Assembly: GCA_021292105.1 (NCBI GenBank)
Contig: CM037861.1
Coordinates: 30,675,674-30,739,673, forward strand
DNA length: 64,000 nucleotides
Direction: 5' to 3'
Source of the DNA: Anadara kagoshimensis
Lineage: Eukaryota > Mollusca > Bivalvia > Arcoida > Arcidae
Shown: piece after piece, positions 22,606 to 33,648 of the stretch
How the letters are laid out: every line of letters starts with the position of its first letter
Position numbering within the stretch: position 1 is the first letter of the stretch
Made by a program: the position numbers and the translations under genes
Notes under the pieces: model-generated
What the model saw: the letters and a program-made list of their open reading frames with translations, nothing else
Told to the model about the DNA's origin: nothing
The model's database searches: none

Positions 22606-23225
22606 TCACATTTATTTTAGAACCAGTGATCCAAAGATACATAAATGCATGTGTTGTTGAAAAGCAACAGATATCGTTGTGGACCACAAGATATAGGACT
22701 TAGTGCATTGAGTCACTGTTGGAGATGTACTTTTTTAAAAATAATTTTTAAACCAACAATTACAGGTATCTATGTTTTGACTAATGCTTGTTGAAAACAA
22801 TTTACCTATCTGTAATAACACTAAATTACTGAGCATTGACTACAAGTATATTATGTAATTAAAGTCATCATGGTTACCTTTAGATGTTCATATAATGTAT
22901 CTTGTCGATGTTGAATCTGAAACGTATGAGTAGAGAGGGTCACCAACACTTTGTTTTATTTTTTATGTCCGTAATTAATTTTGGCGTATATAATTCAAAC
23001 GTGTCTCTTCCTGGACTAGACTGCAATTTTCGGCAACACATTCTATTTGTCTAAATCTTTAAAACATTGGCATCAGGCTGAAGGTAAAAATGTATGCCAA
23101 AATGTATGTTGGGTGCATCTGAAATGTGCTACCATGCAGTTATACCTTAAACATGCCTGAATCCCGGCTTTGACGATATTCATGAAGACTAAAGTAAAAA
23201 AAAACCGTTTTAATTCGCATGTAAA
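22606..23225. other. Unassigned spacer
   Basis: No coding signal or element ends seen. GTTTTGACTAATGCTTGTTG (22777) also occurs in similar form near 16975, so part is an old dispersed repeat. Confidence 0.35.
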
Positions 23226-23380
23226 GGCCCAGTCACACAGCCGATCATGCATAAATCACGTATAAAGTTGGCTTGTGCGTGATTGTCAGTGGAGAAATTG
23301 ACCGTTTTGGGTGGGGGGTGGGGTGCGTGGTCGAAAATCACCGATTAATTGCGCATGAACTACGTACAAATCACTTACAA
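23226..23380. repeat. Fragment of a GGCCCAGTCACACAGCC element
   Basis: GGCCCAGTCACACAGCCGAT and CATGCATAAATCACGTATAA resemble a DNA-transposon end; the other end was not found and the S1 SINE at 23381 starts where it stops. Confidence 0.35.
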
Positions 23381-23721
23381 CCACTGCGGTAGCTCAGTTG
23401 GTAGAGTGCTCGCTCCGTAAGTGGGAGGTCGTGGGTTCGATCCCAGGCCGGGTCTGACCCAAGACTTGAAAGTGGGTAGTGATTGTTCTTTCGCCAAGCA
23501 CTCGGCATTACGAAATGAAAGCCACTGTTCTTTCGGATGAGAACTTAAATAAACGAGGTCCAGTTTCACGCTAGGCTTGGACCGTTAAGAACCCCACTGT
23601 ATAATGCTATCAGCGCAGGCAAAATGTCTGCACTTTAGCTTATAACTGGGGACATCTCGATGTTAGTAAAATATCCCTTACTTCTTGACTGGGACGTTAA
23701 ACACAATTACTCAACTCAACT
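23381..23721 (+). mobile_element. S1 SINE, complete reference copy
   Basis: Head CCACTGCGGTAGCTCAGTTG, GTAGAGTGCTCGCTCCGTAA and B box GGGTTCGATCCC; central CATTACGAAATGAAAGCCAC and GATGAGAACTTAAATAAACG; tail GACATCTCGAT ... TTGACTGGGACGTTAAACAC and ACTCAACTCAACT. About 340 bp. The tRNA of origin is uncertain. Confidence 0.92.
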
Positions 23722-23847
23722 TGCATCTATACAGGCAAGCTATCTGAATGCATTTGTTATCCTCTGGTTATTCTTGACCACTTTCTCTTCGTATTTCGGA
23801 CATTCAGAAGCCTTATCTAAGTGTCCAACTTTTGAGGGGCTGTATTG

Positions 23848-24012
23848 TACAGTACAGTCATGTCGGAAGTTTAACAATGAGTTAACGAAAAGATGTCAAA
23901 GGTCGGCTGTCGAGATATGGATAAAAAGTAGCCAAAAAGCCTCCACAAAAACTGTCGAGAGATGAGGGGCTGATATGAGCTGTGAGTTAAATTTTTGACA
24001 GGCCTGTATTGC
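23848..24012. mobile_element. MITE A copy, short
   Basis: TACAGTACAGTCATGTCGGA at the left, GTTAAATTTTTGACAGGCCT-GTATTGC at the right. Confidence 0.75.
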
Positions 24013-24353
24013 ACATGTTTGAGGTAAAACAAAAGCACATTGAATACGTTTTAAAAAGGGTTTATGAAATCAAATGTTATCTTCAACGAAAGGATATGTA
24101 GGCAATACTCTTATATTTAAGATATAAAGGTTTAATTGTTGATAAATTTTAAAGTTTTCACACTAAATGAATCCTATTTACACAGGTGTTGAATTGTGTA
24201 TTATCTTTGGACGTGATGGATGTAATGTGTATTGCAACTTTCAGGTAAGAATTGTTAATCATTATTAAACATGTATGACACGTGTATCATCAATTTTCCC
24301 CAATGATGCAAAACATCGGTTATTACGTTCATATTTAAGTATTTTTTCTGCAA
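24013..24353. other. Unassigned spacer
   Basis: AT-rich, nothing recognised. Confidence 0.35.
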
Positions 24354-24453
24354 TACAGGCCTGTCGAAAGTTTAACACTTAGCGAACGAATTAGTACCAA
24401 ATCGGCAACTCATCTCGATCCCTAGTTAGCTATGTCTCGACAGAAATTACCTA

Positions 24454-24659
24454 CTGTAAACGTATTTTTTTCGCGGTGTACAAATTTTCATTTATTTCGC
24501 GAATGATTGCGCGAAAAAAATTAATACCGAGCGAAAATTATATTATACGTAATGTGTGTTATATAGTGCGTGTTTAAAAACGCGAAAATTTAACTACGTG
24601 GATATGTCTAAATTTCCTATACCTCGAAAATAAAAACACGCGAAAAAATACGATTACAG
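24454..24659. mobile_element. MITE D (Tc1/mariner-like, CTGTAAACGTATTTTTT ends)
   Basis: TA on both sides (24452, 24660). Left CTGTAAACGTATTTTTTTCG, right CGCGAAAAAATACGATTACAG. About 206 bp, AT-rich with CGCGAAAA words. Single copy in this window. Confidence 0.8.
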
Positions 24660-24709
24660 TATCTCTCGGTAGCTTTACGGCCATCGGCTTTCCGTATCTC
24701 GACCACTCG

Positions 24710-25024
24710 CTTCGTAAGTGGGAGGTCGTTGGTTTGATTCCCGGCCGGGTGGTCTTACCTAAGACTTGAAAGTGGGTAGTGGTTGTTCTTTTGCCAAGCA
24801 CTCGGCATTACGAAATGATAGTCACGTTTCTTTCGGATGGGAACTTAAAATAAACGAGGTCACGTTTCACGGTGGGATCGATTGGCATGCTAAAGAACCT
24901 TGCTGTATAATGCCATCAGTTCAACCCACAGGCAAAGTTTCTGCACATTCGCCTACAGCTAACGACGTTTCGATATAAGAGAAATATTCTTGACTGGGAT
25001 GTTAAACATCATTACTCAACTAAA
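24710..25024 (+). mobile_element. 5'-truncated S1 SINE with exact 12-bp target duplication
   Basis: Starts inside the head (CTTCGTAAGTGGGAGGTCG) and runs to the S1 tail end (CATTACTCAACTAAA). CTCGACCACTCG stands at 24698-24709 and again at 25025-25036, an exact target-site duplication as made by LINE-driven retroposition. Confidence 0.9.
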
Positions 25025-25279
25025 CTCGACCACTCGACAATCGAGCTTCGATCTCTTTTTTTTTTTTAGCTCGATGATAACTTTAGACAGGCCTGTACTT
25101 GTATACATTATTTTTTTTCATTTATTGATATGTATCAATGACATGGTGTTTATGATTCACCACTTTTATGTGTTGTAGATAAACTGATTGGACTGATTTT
25201 TGTTAGATAATCTGTTTCCTTTTTACATAATTTGAGAGACATGATTCATTAAACGGTACAATCTTGTCTAATATACAAC

Positions 25280-25498
25280 ACATACCTGTCAAAAGTTTAA
25301 CACCAAGCTGACAAAAAAGTACCAATTCGGCAGCTCAAATTGGCCCCTAGTTCCCCATATCTCGACAGCTGTTACGTATCTCTTTCGACAGCTTTTCTTT
25401 CACTTGTCCATACCTTGGCCACTTTGTAGCCGAGTTGCGACTCCTTTTCTTTAGCTCAGTGTTAAACTTTCGATTGGTCTGTACTGTACCTGATAGCG
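25280..25498. mobile_element. MITE A copy
   Basis: Left CATACCTGTCAAAAGTTTAA, right GTTAAACTTTCGATTGGTCT-GTACTGTA; internal TATCTCGACAGCTGTTACG and GCCGAGTTGCGACTCC. Confidence 0.8.
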
Positions 25499-25554
25499 TA
25501 CATAGGTACACATGATCTTTCTCTTTACAAACAGTATGTACATTTGAGTCATAC

Positions 25555-26440
25555 CTTTTCCGGTTGCCTCCCACAAGTTTCGAAAATCTTCTTCCAACAA
25601 CAATCCTTTGTTTGTAACGGACTTGCCAATGTGTCACGTCGATAGCCTATTATTTTGTAGTTTGATTTGGGTCTTACCTCCAACAAATTTTGAAGAACTT
25701 TTTCCTTCGAGGCTTTGCTTTTTGATATGAACTTTCCGATTCCCATCATGTCGTGGTGCGTGTTTTGAAAACCCGTTTTTTCGGTTGCCTCCCGCAAGTT
25801 GCGAAGAACTTGTTTTACACTTTCCTCATTTATCATTTAGAGTCACCCATCATATCGTAGCGCATGTTTTGGTGACACATTTTTCTGGTTACATCCCGCA
25901 TATTGCGAAGAACATGTTTATTATCATCTGATGTAATCATTTGTTATGTCGAGTCACCCATTTATTTCGTAGCGTGTGTTTTGAGTCGCACGTTTTCGGT
26001 TGCCTAACAAAAATTTCGGGAAAACCTCTTCCATCGAGTCGAGGCTTTGTATTTTGTTATGGAACTTCTCAGGTCGCATCGATTCATCCAATAATTCATA
26101 GTGTATATAATTGGTTACTCTTTTTTCGGTTGCCTCCCGTTAGTTTCGATGGACTTCTTCTTTGAGGCTTGGCTTTTTGTTAGGACTTGATTTCACGTCG
26201 AAATATCCATTATTTTGTAGTGTCTGTGACCCTTTTTCCAGTTGCCTCCCGCAAGTTGCGAAGAACTTCTTCAATCGCGAGTTTGTGTTTTTGTCAATGA
26301 CTTTACGATGTCATGTCGAGCCACACATTACTTCGTAGTGTGTGTTTTAGGTCGCCCTTTTCCCGACTGCCTCCCGCATTTTCGAAGTGCTTGTTCCATT
26401 AAGAATTTGCTTTTTGTTATGGACTTTCTGATTTTACGTT
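25555..26440. repeat. Degenerate array of 110-130-bp units, coding-like on the minus strand
   Basis: Seven to eight units with TTTTCGGTTGCCTCCCGCAA, GTTGCGAAGAACTTCTTC, GAGGCTTTGCTTTTTGTTA and TCGAGTCACCCATTATTTCG. On the minus strand most units read as (E/Q)VLRNLREATEK-like peptides: VLRNLREAT (units near 25790 and 26250), HVLRNMRDVT, KVLQNLLEV, EDFRNLWEAT. Frames do not connect between units because of stops and changes of phase. Either a minisatellite or decayed copies of a repeated protein segment. Confidence 0.6.
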
Positions 26441-27165
26441 GAACCAGCCATGCCGACCTCCGGCGAGCGAACCGACGTTCTTAAACTATGATCTGCTTGA
26501 ACAGGATTCGGACATGGGAGCTTAGATGCTCAATGACCCACAAGCCGGTTCTTTAAACCACTTTTCCATCGAATCCCCGAGTGTGGTCTTTCAAATCCTC
26601 GGACCTCTACATGCCATTCATGCTCAAGTGATTTTTGGGATGGTGGGAAGGGAACATCTATCATTGTACTTGTCAAAATTATAGTTTATAGTTAATTGTT
26701 TAAAGATAATTAAGTTGACATTGTCATATACCACTTTTTAAATTTAATCATAAAATGCGCTCAAAAAGTGATATATATTTTGTGATTAAATTCAAAACGT
26801 TGTATACAACAAAATTCATAATTTTCGATAAATACATATTATATACACACTGTATATATAATATTTTTATCTAACATTTCCAATTAGGTTATTTAAAATA
26901 ATAAAAAAAAACAATACTTAATGTGAAAAAATTACATTTTACCACAGAAAACCACTAAACTGTGTGGTGATACAAGATTCTGTATCATGCGTGTTTGATA
27001 AAACTTGTATTTCGTAGAAAAACTAGTCTAATGTTAGATAAAGTAAACTACATACGCTTTGAACAGCGAGTTTTACGGACACTTTAAATGTATCTTAATT
27101 TTTATTTCCGTAATTGTACCAATGTCAGCTTAGTTTTGTTATACGTTACTGTGATATCATTTAAT
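26441..27165. other. Unassigned spacer
   Basis: An AT-rich local inverted repeat (CACTTTTTAAATTTAATCA / TGATTAAATTC) lies near 26728-26800. No gene found. Confidence 0.35.
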
Positions 27166-27169
27166 TTAC

Positions 27170-28095
27170 AACAGTTTGGTACATGACAAAAATTAAAAAA
27201 AAAACGTAATTTTTCTGTTAAATCAAAATATGCACTAAATTCATGATATGAATGCAATAAACGCATGTTAAATGAAGGTAAAACCATTTTTGGCACGATC
27301 GGTATATTTAAATGTAAAATTCATATTATTTTTATAAAAATAAAATTATGCACTAAAGTATTGTTATAAATATAATTTACACCTGTGGTAAAATATAATC
27401 AGTTCGTTATTATTATGTGATTTTTGGCATTTTATTGTTTTGTACCATGCTGAATAACATCATCGGGATACGAGTAAACATGCTTCTCAGGATTTCAGTC
27501 GTGAAAATACATTTCTTGTGGAAAAAAGAGTATTTGGCATTATCAGTTTTCATATTTCTCCGCTATTTTAAAAAAGTGACAACATGTGATAATGTCATAT
27601 TACAATCAAACCTGTCTATAAAGGCCTCAGAAGAGAACCGGTAAAAGTGGCCTTTATGGACTTTTTGTTTTTATATATACATGTTCAGATAGTTTGAATA
27701 AAGAACAATTGGGATACAATTTCACTGGCCTTTATAAGCAGGTGACCCTTATATAGAGAGGGCCTTTAAGGCAGGTTGGACTGTAGTCACTTTTCTTAAT
27801 GTTACATTCCTTTGTGGGGATTGAATTTTCTCTTTGTCAGTTTTCATATTTCTTCAACGTTATTCTTACCATTTTAGAAAGCTAACAACATGCGATAATA
27901 GTCACTTTTCTCATTGTCACATTTCTTTCTGAAAGGATATACCCCGGCATTAATCACAAGAGTTTTAGATGTGAGTGTGACCGACGATAAGTATTGTGAT
28001 AATTGGCTTCAGCATTGTCAACTTTCTAAAATGGTAGGAATAATGTTGGAGAAATTTGAAAACTGACAATTGAAACTTGACAATAACGAAATACA
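27170..28095 (+). repeat. Dispersed block, copy 2, with an internal duplication
   Basis: Inverted copy of 19690-20985 (shared AAAATCAAAATATGCACTAAA-type, GGCATTTTATTGTTTTG, AAAATACATTTCTTGTGG words). A subunit CAGTTTTCATATTTC ... GATAATAGTCACTTTTC ... ACATTTCTTTCTG occurs twice, at about 27545 and 27835; the first is split by MITE E at 27601. Confidence 0.7.
27601..27785. mobile_element. MITE E copy 2
   Basis: TA-CAATCAAACCTGTCTATAAA at the left, complement AGGCAGGTTGGACTG-TA at the right. The unsplit sister sequence (GATAATAGTCACTTTTC near 27895) is the empty site and confirms TA as the target. Confidence 0.85.
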
Positions 28096-28098
28096 ATC

Positions 28099-28418
28099 TC
28101 CAGCTGATAGAGTGTTTGCTCCGTAAGTGGGAGGTCGTGGGTTGGATAGAACCTCGACTGGGTCTGGCCCCAGGACTTGAAAGTGGGAAGTGACGGTTCT
28201 TTCGCCAATCACTCGGCATCACAAAATGAAAGTCAGGGTTCTTTCAGATGGGACATTTAAATAAAATTCCGTGTCAAGGTACGCGTGGTGTGATAAAGAA
28301 CACTGCTCTATAATGCTATCAGCGCAAAATTGTGCACCTTCGCCTATAGCTGGCGATGTCTAGATATAAATGAAATATTCTTGACTGGGACGTTAAACAC
28401 AATTGCTCAACTTAACTC
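28099..28418 (+). mobile_element. S1 SINE
   Basis: Head from CAGCTGATAGAGTGTTTGCT, degraded B box, central GGATGGGACATTTAAATAAA, tail TATAGCTGGCGATGTCTAGA ... GACTGGGACGTTAAACACAA. Confidence 0.87.
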
Positions 28419-29259
28419 ATGTTCTTGATTGCGTTGGCTGTTGCACTTTTTGTTGCTGTTTTTTTAAGAGAATGATTATGTTAAACTTGAGTAAAATAGG
28501 CATGTAACTGTTTGGGGACTTACGACCTTCCCTACGTTTTATTTCAATTGTCCACTTAGCCACTAAATCCAACAAAAGGTTATCGAGAATAAATGTTGAT
28601 TCAGTCTTTAACCCCCACCAGACATTTCACTTCTTAAAAACTAGAAGTACAGCATTCCTTGTGCATTATGTTCGCCATTTTCGTGGCAGCTGATCAACCT
28701 CGAAAATATTATCTATAATTAAGTACTGTTGTGTAACAGTTTATATCTTCCAAAATCGGAAAAGTTTATATCAACTGAATGAATTCATATTTAGAAATTA
28801 TGAATTACCTAAAAGAAAATGTGTTCTTAAAATGATTAAAATTTGGGATTTTTTAAAGAAGGTAATAAAAGATAATCAACTTGTGTTGAAAAAGAGTTAA
28901 ATAAATAAATAAGAAATCTTGCAATAATTTTATGCAACTTAATTGAAAATTACATTATAGTTGCATCAAAATTATAACAAGTTTTTTTTACATATGATTC
29001 ACCAATTCGAAAGTAAAATTTTTGAAAATGACATTACTTTCGGATAGGTGAATCATATTTAATTGTTTAATGTATTTTAGATGTTTTTATCATTTATAGA
29101 GGAAATGACTCAAAGGCAACACATTGATAAACAAGTCAAAATGTTCTACAATTAATCCATGATGCATCATGCATTTCCTGATATTTGTTCTGATGACTGT
29201 GCATTTATTGTTTATGCACTTGTATTCTGTCTCCCCCCTCTGGATTACGTAACAGCTAC
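28419..29259. other. Unassigned AT-rich stretch
   Basis: ATGATTCACCAATTCGAAAG / CTTTCGGATAGGTGAATCAT at about 28994 and 29037 form an inverted repeat. Otherwise nothing recognised. Confidence 0.35.
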
Positions 29260-29486
29260 ATACAGACCAGTCCAAAGTTTAAAGAGTACCTGTAACGATT
29301 TTTTAAATTTCATATTTGTGTTAAATACCATTTTAATATCACAATATTGAAAACCGCATCAAAATGTATGACCAAATAAGAATGTTATAGCGGTTTGAAG
29401 ACATCGAATTTAGCCTTCGGTGAAACGACCCATATCGAGGCTGATCCGTGAGTGACGTCACTTAAGTAACCGTTGTAATAACTATC

Positions 29487-29563
29487 ATGGCGGACAGTAC
29501 TAATAATGCTGATGTTTTGCCAGATTTATGTTCAAGATATAATGGACTGGGTACTCCGGAAAG
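29487..29563 (+). CDS. Candidate orphan first coding exon (ATG to splice donor)
   Basis: ATG in a good context (ATCATGGCG) opens a frame reading MADSTNNADVLPDLCSRYNG then LGTPE, followed by a consensus donor AAG|GTAAGC at 29563. If not spliced the frame stops two codons later. TGACGTCACTT, a CRE-like palindrome, lies about 35 bp upstream. The donor sits exactly where an RP retroposon copy (minus strand) begins, and other RP copies share GCTCCGGAAGGGTAAGCACC, so the donor may be RP sequence. No downstream exon could be tied to it. It could be a real first exon, a captured gene fragment, or the start of a transposon-borne gene. Confidence 0.3.
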
Positions 29564-29705
29564 GTAAGCACCTCCTGTTTAGTTAGCTACACTTGCCACT
29601 TGCCAAAATTTAGAATGCTATGGGACTTCAAATATGGCCAGGATAATTGTGGATATAGAGACATCATACTTATCAGCGATATTGTAATGATGACGTCCAT
29701 AAAAC
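29548..29705 (-). mobile_element. RP retroposon fragment
   Basis: GGTACTCCGGAAAGGTAAGC, ACCTCCTGTTTAGTTAGCTA and AGAGACATCATACTTATCAG match the RP copies at 37985 (minus) and, complemented, 39124. Confidence 0.65.
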
Positions 29706-30324
29706 TTTTTGATGGCATTGATTAGCATAGAGTAACAATTTTGTGAACTCTCATGTATAAAAAATGCATGTACAAATTGTCATATTCAAAGAATCACATG
29801 TATGCGATATGTTTGCCCAATTGCAGTATAAAAGTCGATATCGATTGGACAAACTGTATAAACTGATGAATTGCAATTTAAAAATCGACATCCCAGGTAT
29901 ACAATGCACGTGCATAGTTGTAGTTGTAACTGTCACAATCACATGGCGATATTTTTGCCAAGTTGCAGTTTAAATGCCGATAACATTTGTATCAAGAAAT
30001 GCTTGAATTGAAACTTTTATCTTTACAATTCTGGAACATTTTGTAACAATTTTCCTTCTTTATCGTTTTTTTAACCGTATACATGTTTGAACGTATTTGT
30101 GCCAAAGAGATAAAATAACTACTTATCCGGATGATACAATAACTTCTGCCAATGCATGGAGAACCGTTACTTGATAATTATGTAATTTTAATGTGAATTT
30201 TATGTAAATTAAAACGGTTTGATATAGAATATGCATTGAAACATAAAAGTGTTTATTCAGCATTTATTTAAATCGTTTGTGTCCGATTTTACAGCCTTGG
30301 ATATATTTTACGTTCCATATACTC
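29706..30324. other. Unassigned stretch
   Basis: Two overlapping frames on opposite strands near 29751-29973 have no recognisable feature. TTGCAGTATAAAAGTCGATA and TTGCAGTTTAAATGCCGATA suggest an old short duplication. Confidence 0.35.
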
Positions 30325-30505
30325 AATTTTGATTACGCACGTGGCATGTGTAGTTAGCTAAACAGGAGGTGCTTACCCTTCCGGAGCACCCGGCCTCACT
30401 TCCTTGGTGGAAGTTCACGCGTTTAACCTAACTTGTCAGTTTCAAAGTTTTTACTTTGCTTCTGGATTGTGTTTCGGACGGACATGGATTAGTATGTTTG
30501 TTTTT
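30325..30505 (+). mobile_element. RP retroposon, 3' part
   Basis: GCTAAACAGGAGGTGCTTAC, CCTTCCGGAGCACCCGGCCT, CACTTCCTTGGTGGAAGTTC, then CAAAGTTTTTACTTTGCTTC and the constant end GGATTAGTATGTTTGTTTTT. Confidence 0.75.
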
Positions 30506-30662
30506 TATTAAATGGGCATTTTTCATAAATGTTTTGATTTGGTTCTGGACTGTAGTAGCCATTTCGGGAATTTGAGAATGAACATTGTACAAAAAATGTA
30601 ATATTATGTTTTGAACATTATAATAAAACTAAAAAATACTGCACATTTCTAAATTATAACAC

Positions 30663-30790
30663 CTAGGAAGTGTAGTCGGGTGCTCCAGAAGAGTAAACAT
30701 ATCCCGCTTAGCTATAGTCACACCCGCCATGTGTGCAAAAATTGAGAATGAAAGTTAAAGTAACTTTGGGACGTTAAATATACCCAAGAT
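30663..30790 (-). mobile_element. RP retroposon fragment
   Basis: GAAGTGTAGTCGGGTGCTCC and GTAAACATATCCCGCTTAGC are the complement of the RP core with more divergence. Confidence 0.6.
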
Positions 30791-30859
30791 AAATTTTTAA
30801 TTTGTTGCTAGATAAAATCTAAAATTTCTCAAAAACTAAGATATACTCCCTCGTGCAAA

Positions 30860-31000
30860 GTATTTCCTTCGCTAAATTTGGTAAAATATATTTTGGTCCT
30901 TTGGGTATCTTTTCAACATTGTGAAATAAATTTTGGTTTCACAATTTTTGTCCAACCACTGCTGATGAGGAATTGTATTTCGAAACTGCCATCTAGTGCT
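30860..31000 (+). repeat. Dispersed repeat, inverted partner at 35975-36110
   Basis: AAATATATTTTGGTCCTTTG, GGTATCTTTTCAACAT and GATGAGGAATTGTATTTCGA recur in complement at 35975-36110. Element ends not identified. Confidence 0.6.
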
Positions 31001-31150
31001 GTAATAATATGTGATCAAGAGACGTCAGACTTATTTAATAAATGAACTTCTGACGTCACTAGCTTAAATGTTTGTCTGTAGCCGATCGGTATAAAACTGT
31101 ACAGCGATTCCTGGTGTAATTCATCAAAACAGGAATCATTTGCCAAAACA

Positions 31151-31578
31151 ATAATTGATTGATTGATTGAATGGGGTTTTATGTCCCAGTCAAGAATGTT
31201 TCACTTTTATGGAGACGTCCCCAATACCGCGCGGTATTATGTTATACCGTGTTACTGTTGCAACAACAAACATGCAGTAACATAAGCCCTGTTGAAGAGG
31301 CTAACTTCATTTGTATTGGGTGACAGGCGAAAGTGGCAGGAATTTTTACCTTTGCAGTGCGATCAGGGAAATGTGCAGAGGTAGTTCTTTCACGTGCTGT
31401 GCCTGCCGTGACACGAGAACTCGGTTTTTAAGGTCCCTTTCGAAGGACCCAACAACTTTTATTTCTAAAGCCAAGTGCTTGGCGAAAGAACAGTCACTAC
31501 CTATTTTCAAGTCTTGGTCAGACCACACCGGGTTTCGAACCCACGACCTCCCACATGTGGAGCGAGCACTCTATCAAT
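31151..31578 (-). mobile_element. S1-related SINE with a 110-bp insertion
   Basis: Minus strand: head with GGGTTCGAAACCCGGTGTGG, centre, and tail GGGACATAAAACCCCATTCA followed by an ATCAATCAATCAAT end, different from the usual S1 end. A stretch at about 31213-31320 (GCGCGGTATTATGTTATACC) interrupts the tail. Confidence 0.75.
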
Positions 31579-32799
31579 GCAAATACCGTAATGGTTTTTG
31601 CCAAAAAGAAGATTGCAAGATTGACTGGAATATTCAAAAAAGCGAAAAAAAAAAATAAATAAATAAATGAAGCCAATGTACAGCGTGTCTTATATAAGAC
31701 GCTCTTCGCTAGGCAAACTGACAGCTTTGACAAAACATTTTACGAGCTTGAAGTATTAAAGTGTTTCAAAGGACGTCAAAGACGCCAATGACGTCCTTTG
31801 ACAAAAATATTAAAAATAAGAATTTATTTGCCAAAAGTCAAATAATTTTAAAATTATAAAATGCAGAAGAATGTCAAAAAGAAGGGAATTAAAAAAATAA
31901 AAAATAATGACTAACTGGGTGCACAACAATTTTAAAAGACATTTATTTCCTATATAATGCACAGTTATGACAAACTCACAATTCCGATTTTAAGTATAAA
32001 CGTGTTCTTAAAGATGCAAAGACGCTTTATGACAAAATTGTACATCTCAAAGATGCAAAAGTCTGATTAAGAGAATCCATGACTTGTAAAATCTTCAAGG
32101 TTATTTAATCTCATGAGCCTGCTTAAATTTTCCTACATTTTCGAATTAGAAATATTAAAAAGCCAGATAAGGAGTGGATATTATTTATATTCATTTTGTT
32201 GCTTTTTACACGACATAAAAATCAGATCTAATTTGTATTGACATTTTCAGATTTTAATCCAGACAAAAAATACCAGATTCATTTATTAACGATGATACAG
32301 AAAAAAACATTTTCTCAAGAGAATTGTAGGCGCTTTTGTATACCAAAATAATAAATATACCGATCCATACTTCATTGCTTAATTCTAAAATAAAACACAG
32401 TTCACTTCACATAAAACATATTTTATTGCGAACATTATGACTACATGTAAAGTTCATGTTGCTTGATATACAGTTATACTCCCCAAGGCAAAATAAAATC
32501 ATTTTTGACATGAGCCATGTTAGAAATTAATGTAATTATGTTGCGGGGGTGTGTTTATAAACTAGCGGGGGATGTCGTTGTTTGTTTCACAACACCAGTA
32601 CCTAACATGATTTGTTTCGTATAAAATGTGACCCTGAGCTTTGCTGTCCTTTACATATTACAAATGTAATTGGCATGGGAGAATAAATTTAACTCACAAA
32701 TACGCAATAAGTATCTATACAATATGTAGTGACATTTAACCATAGAAAACTTCAAAGATGGATGGTATTCATGTGATTGAATAAAATATATAGCGAACG
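31579..32799. other. Unassigned AT-rich stretch
   Basis: Words such as AAAGACGTCAAAGACGCC and AAAGATGCAAAGACGC recur loosely at 31770-32060. No gene found. Confidence 0.35.
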
Positions 32800-33400
32800 A
32801 ACAGCACCAAAGAAAAACAAAAATACTTTTTTTTGACAAACAATCCAATATGAAGGCATTTTTATATCTGAAATGCCACTTCGGGAAGGATGGTATCAAT
32901 TTTGATTTTAATAAACAACACACGAATAATACCAAAGAGAAACAAAAATGCTTTTTGTACAAACAATTCAATATGAAGGCGTTTTTATTTTTCAAATGTT
33001 ACTTATTCTTCGGGAAGGGTGGTATCCGTTTGATATAATTCAATTTCATTTTAATATACAGCACAAAGAGTCCCAAAAGAGAAACTTAATTCACTTGTTG
33101 CGTAAAAAAATCCATATTAAAGTCATTTTTATTTCTTAAATGTTACTTCGGGATAGAGGGTATCCGTTTGATATAATTAGATTTGATTTTAATAAGCCCC
33201 AAAGAGAGACAAAACACTTGTTGCACAAATCATTTCATATTAAGGCATTTTTATTTCTCAAATGTTACTTGTTCCTCGGGAAAGATGGTATCCGTTTGAT
33301 AGAATTCGATTTCATTTTAATATACACATACGAAAAGCACCAAAGGAAGACAAAAACACTTGTTGCACAGTGAAATAATTCCAAACTGAGACATTTTTTT
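32800..33400. repeat. Decayed tandem repeat, about 115-bp unit, five copies
   Basis: Units share CCAAAGAGAAACAAAAA, CTTGTTGCACAAA, ATATTAAGGCATTTTTATTT, CAAATGTTACTT, CGGGAAGGATGGTATCCGTT and TGATTTTAATA. Short frames on both strands follow the repeat. Confidence 0.8.
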
Positions 33401-33419
33401 CAACTCGATGTTACTTTAA

Positions 33420-33648
33420 CCACTGCGGCAGTTTAGTTGGTAGAATGTTCGCTTTGTAAGTGGGAGGTCGTGGGTTCGAACCTCCACCGGGTCTGACAAA
33501 AGACTTGAAAGCGGATAGTGACTGTTATTTTGCAAAACACTCGGCATTGTCAAATTAAAAATCAGAATTCCTTTGGATGGGAACTTAAAATAAACGAGGT
33601 CCCGTGTCATAGTAGGGTTCGCATAAAGAACCCTGTTGTATACAATGA
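33420..33648 (+). mobile_element. S1 SINE, 3'-truncated
   Basis: Head CACTGCGGCAGTTTAGTTGG with B box GGGTTCGAACCTCC, centre to AAAGAACCCTGTTGTATA; the tail is missing. Confidence 0.85.

Larger units (their letters stand above)
24354..25099. mobile_element. MITE A copy with two nested insertions
   Basis: Left TACAGGCCTGTCGAAAGTTT, right TTTAGACAGGCCTGTACTTG. The MITE body is broken by MITE D at 24454-24659 and by an S1 SINE at 24710-25024. Internal TCTCGACCACTCG / CGAGCTTCGATCTC fit other MITE A copies. Confidence 0.82.

Noticed and set aside
23381-23460. tRNA gene (A box and B box present)
   Set aside because: The cloverleaf region continues into the conserved S1 body and occurs many times with the same downstream sequence, so it is a SINE head. 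The same holds for the heads at 11580, 37046, 49290, 50265 and 51453.
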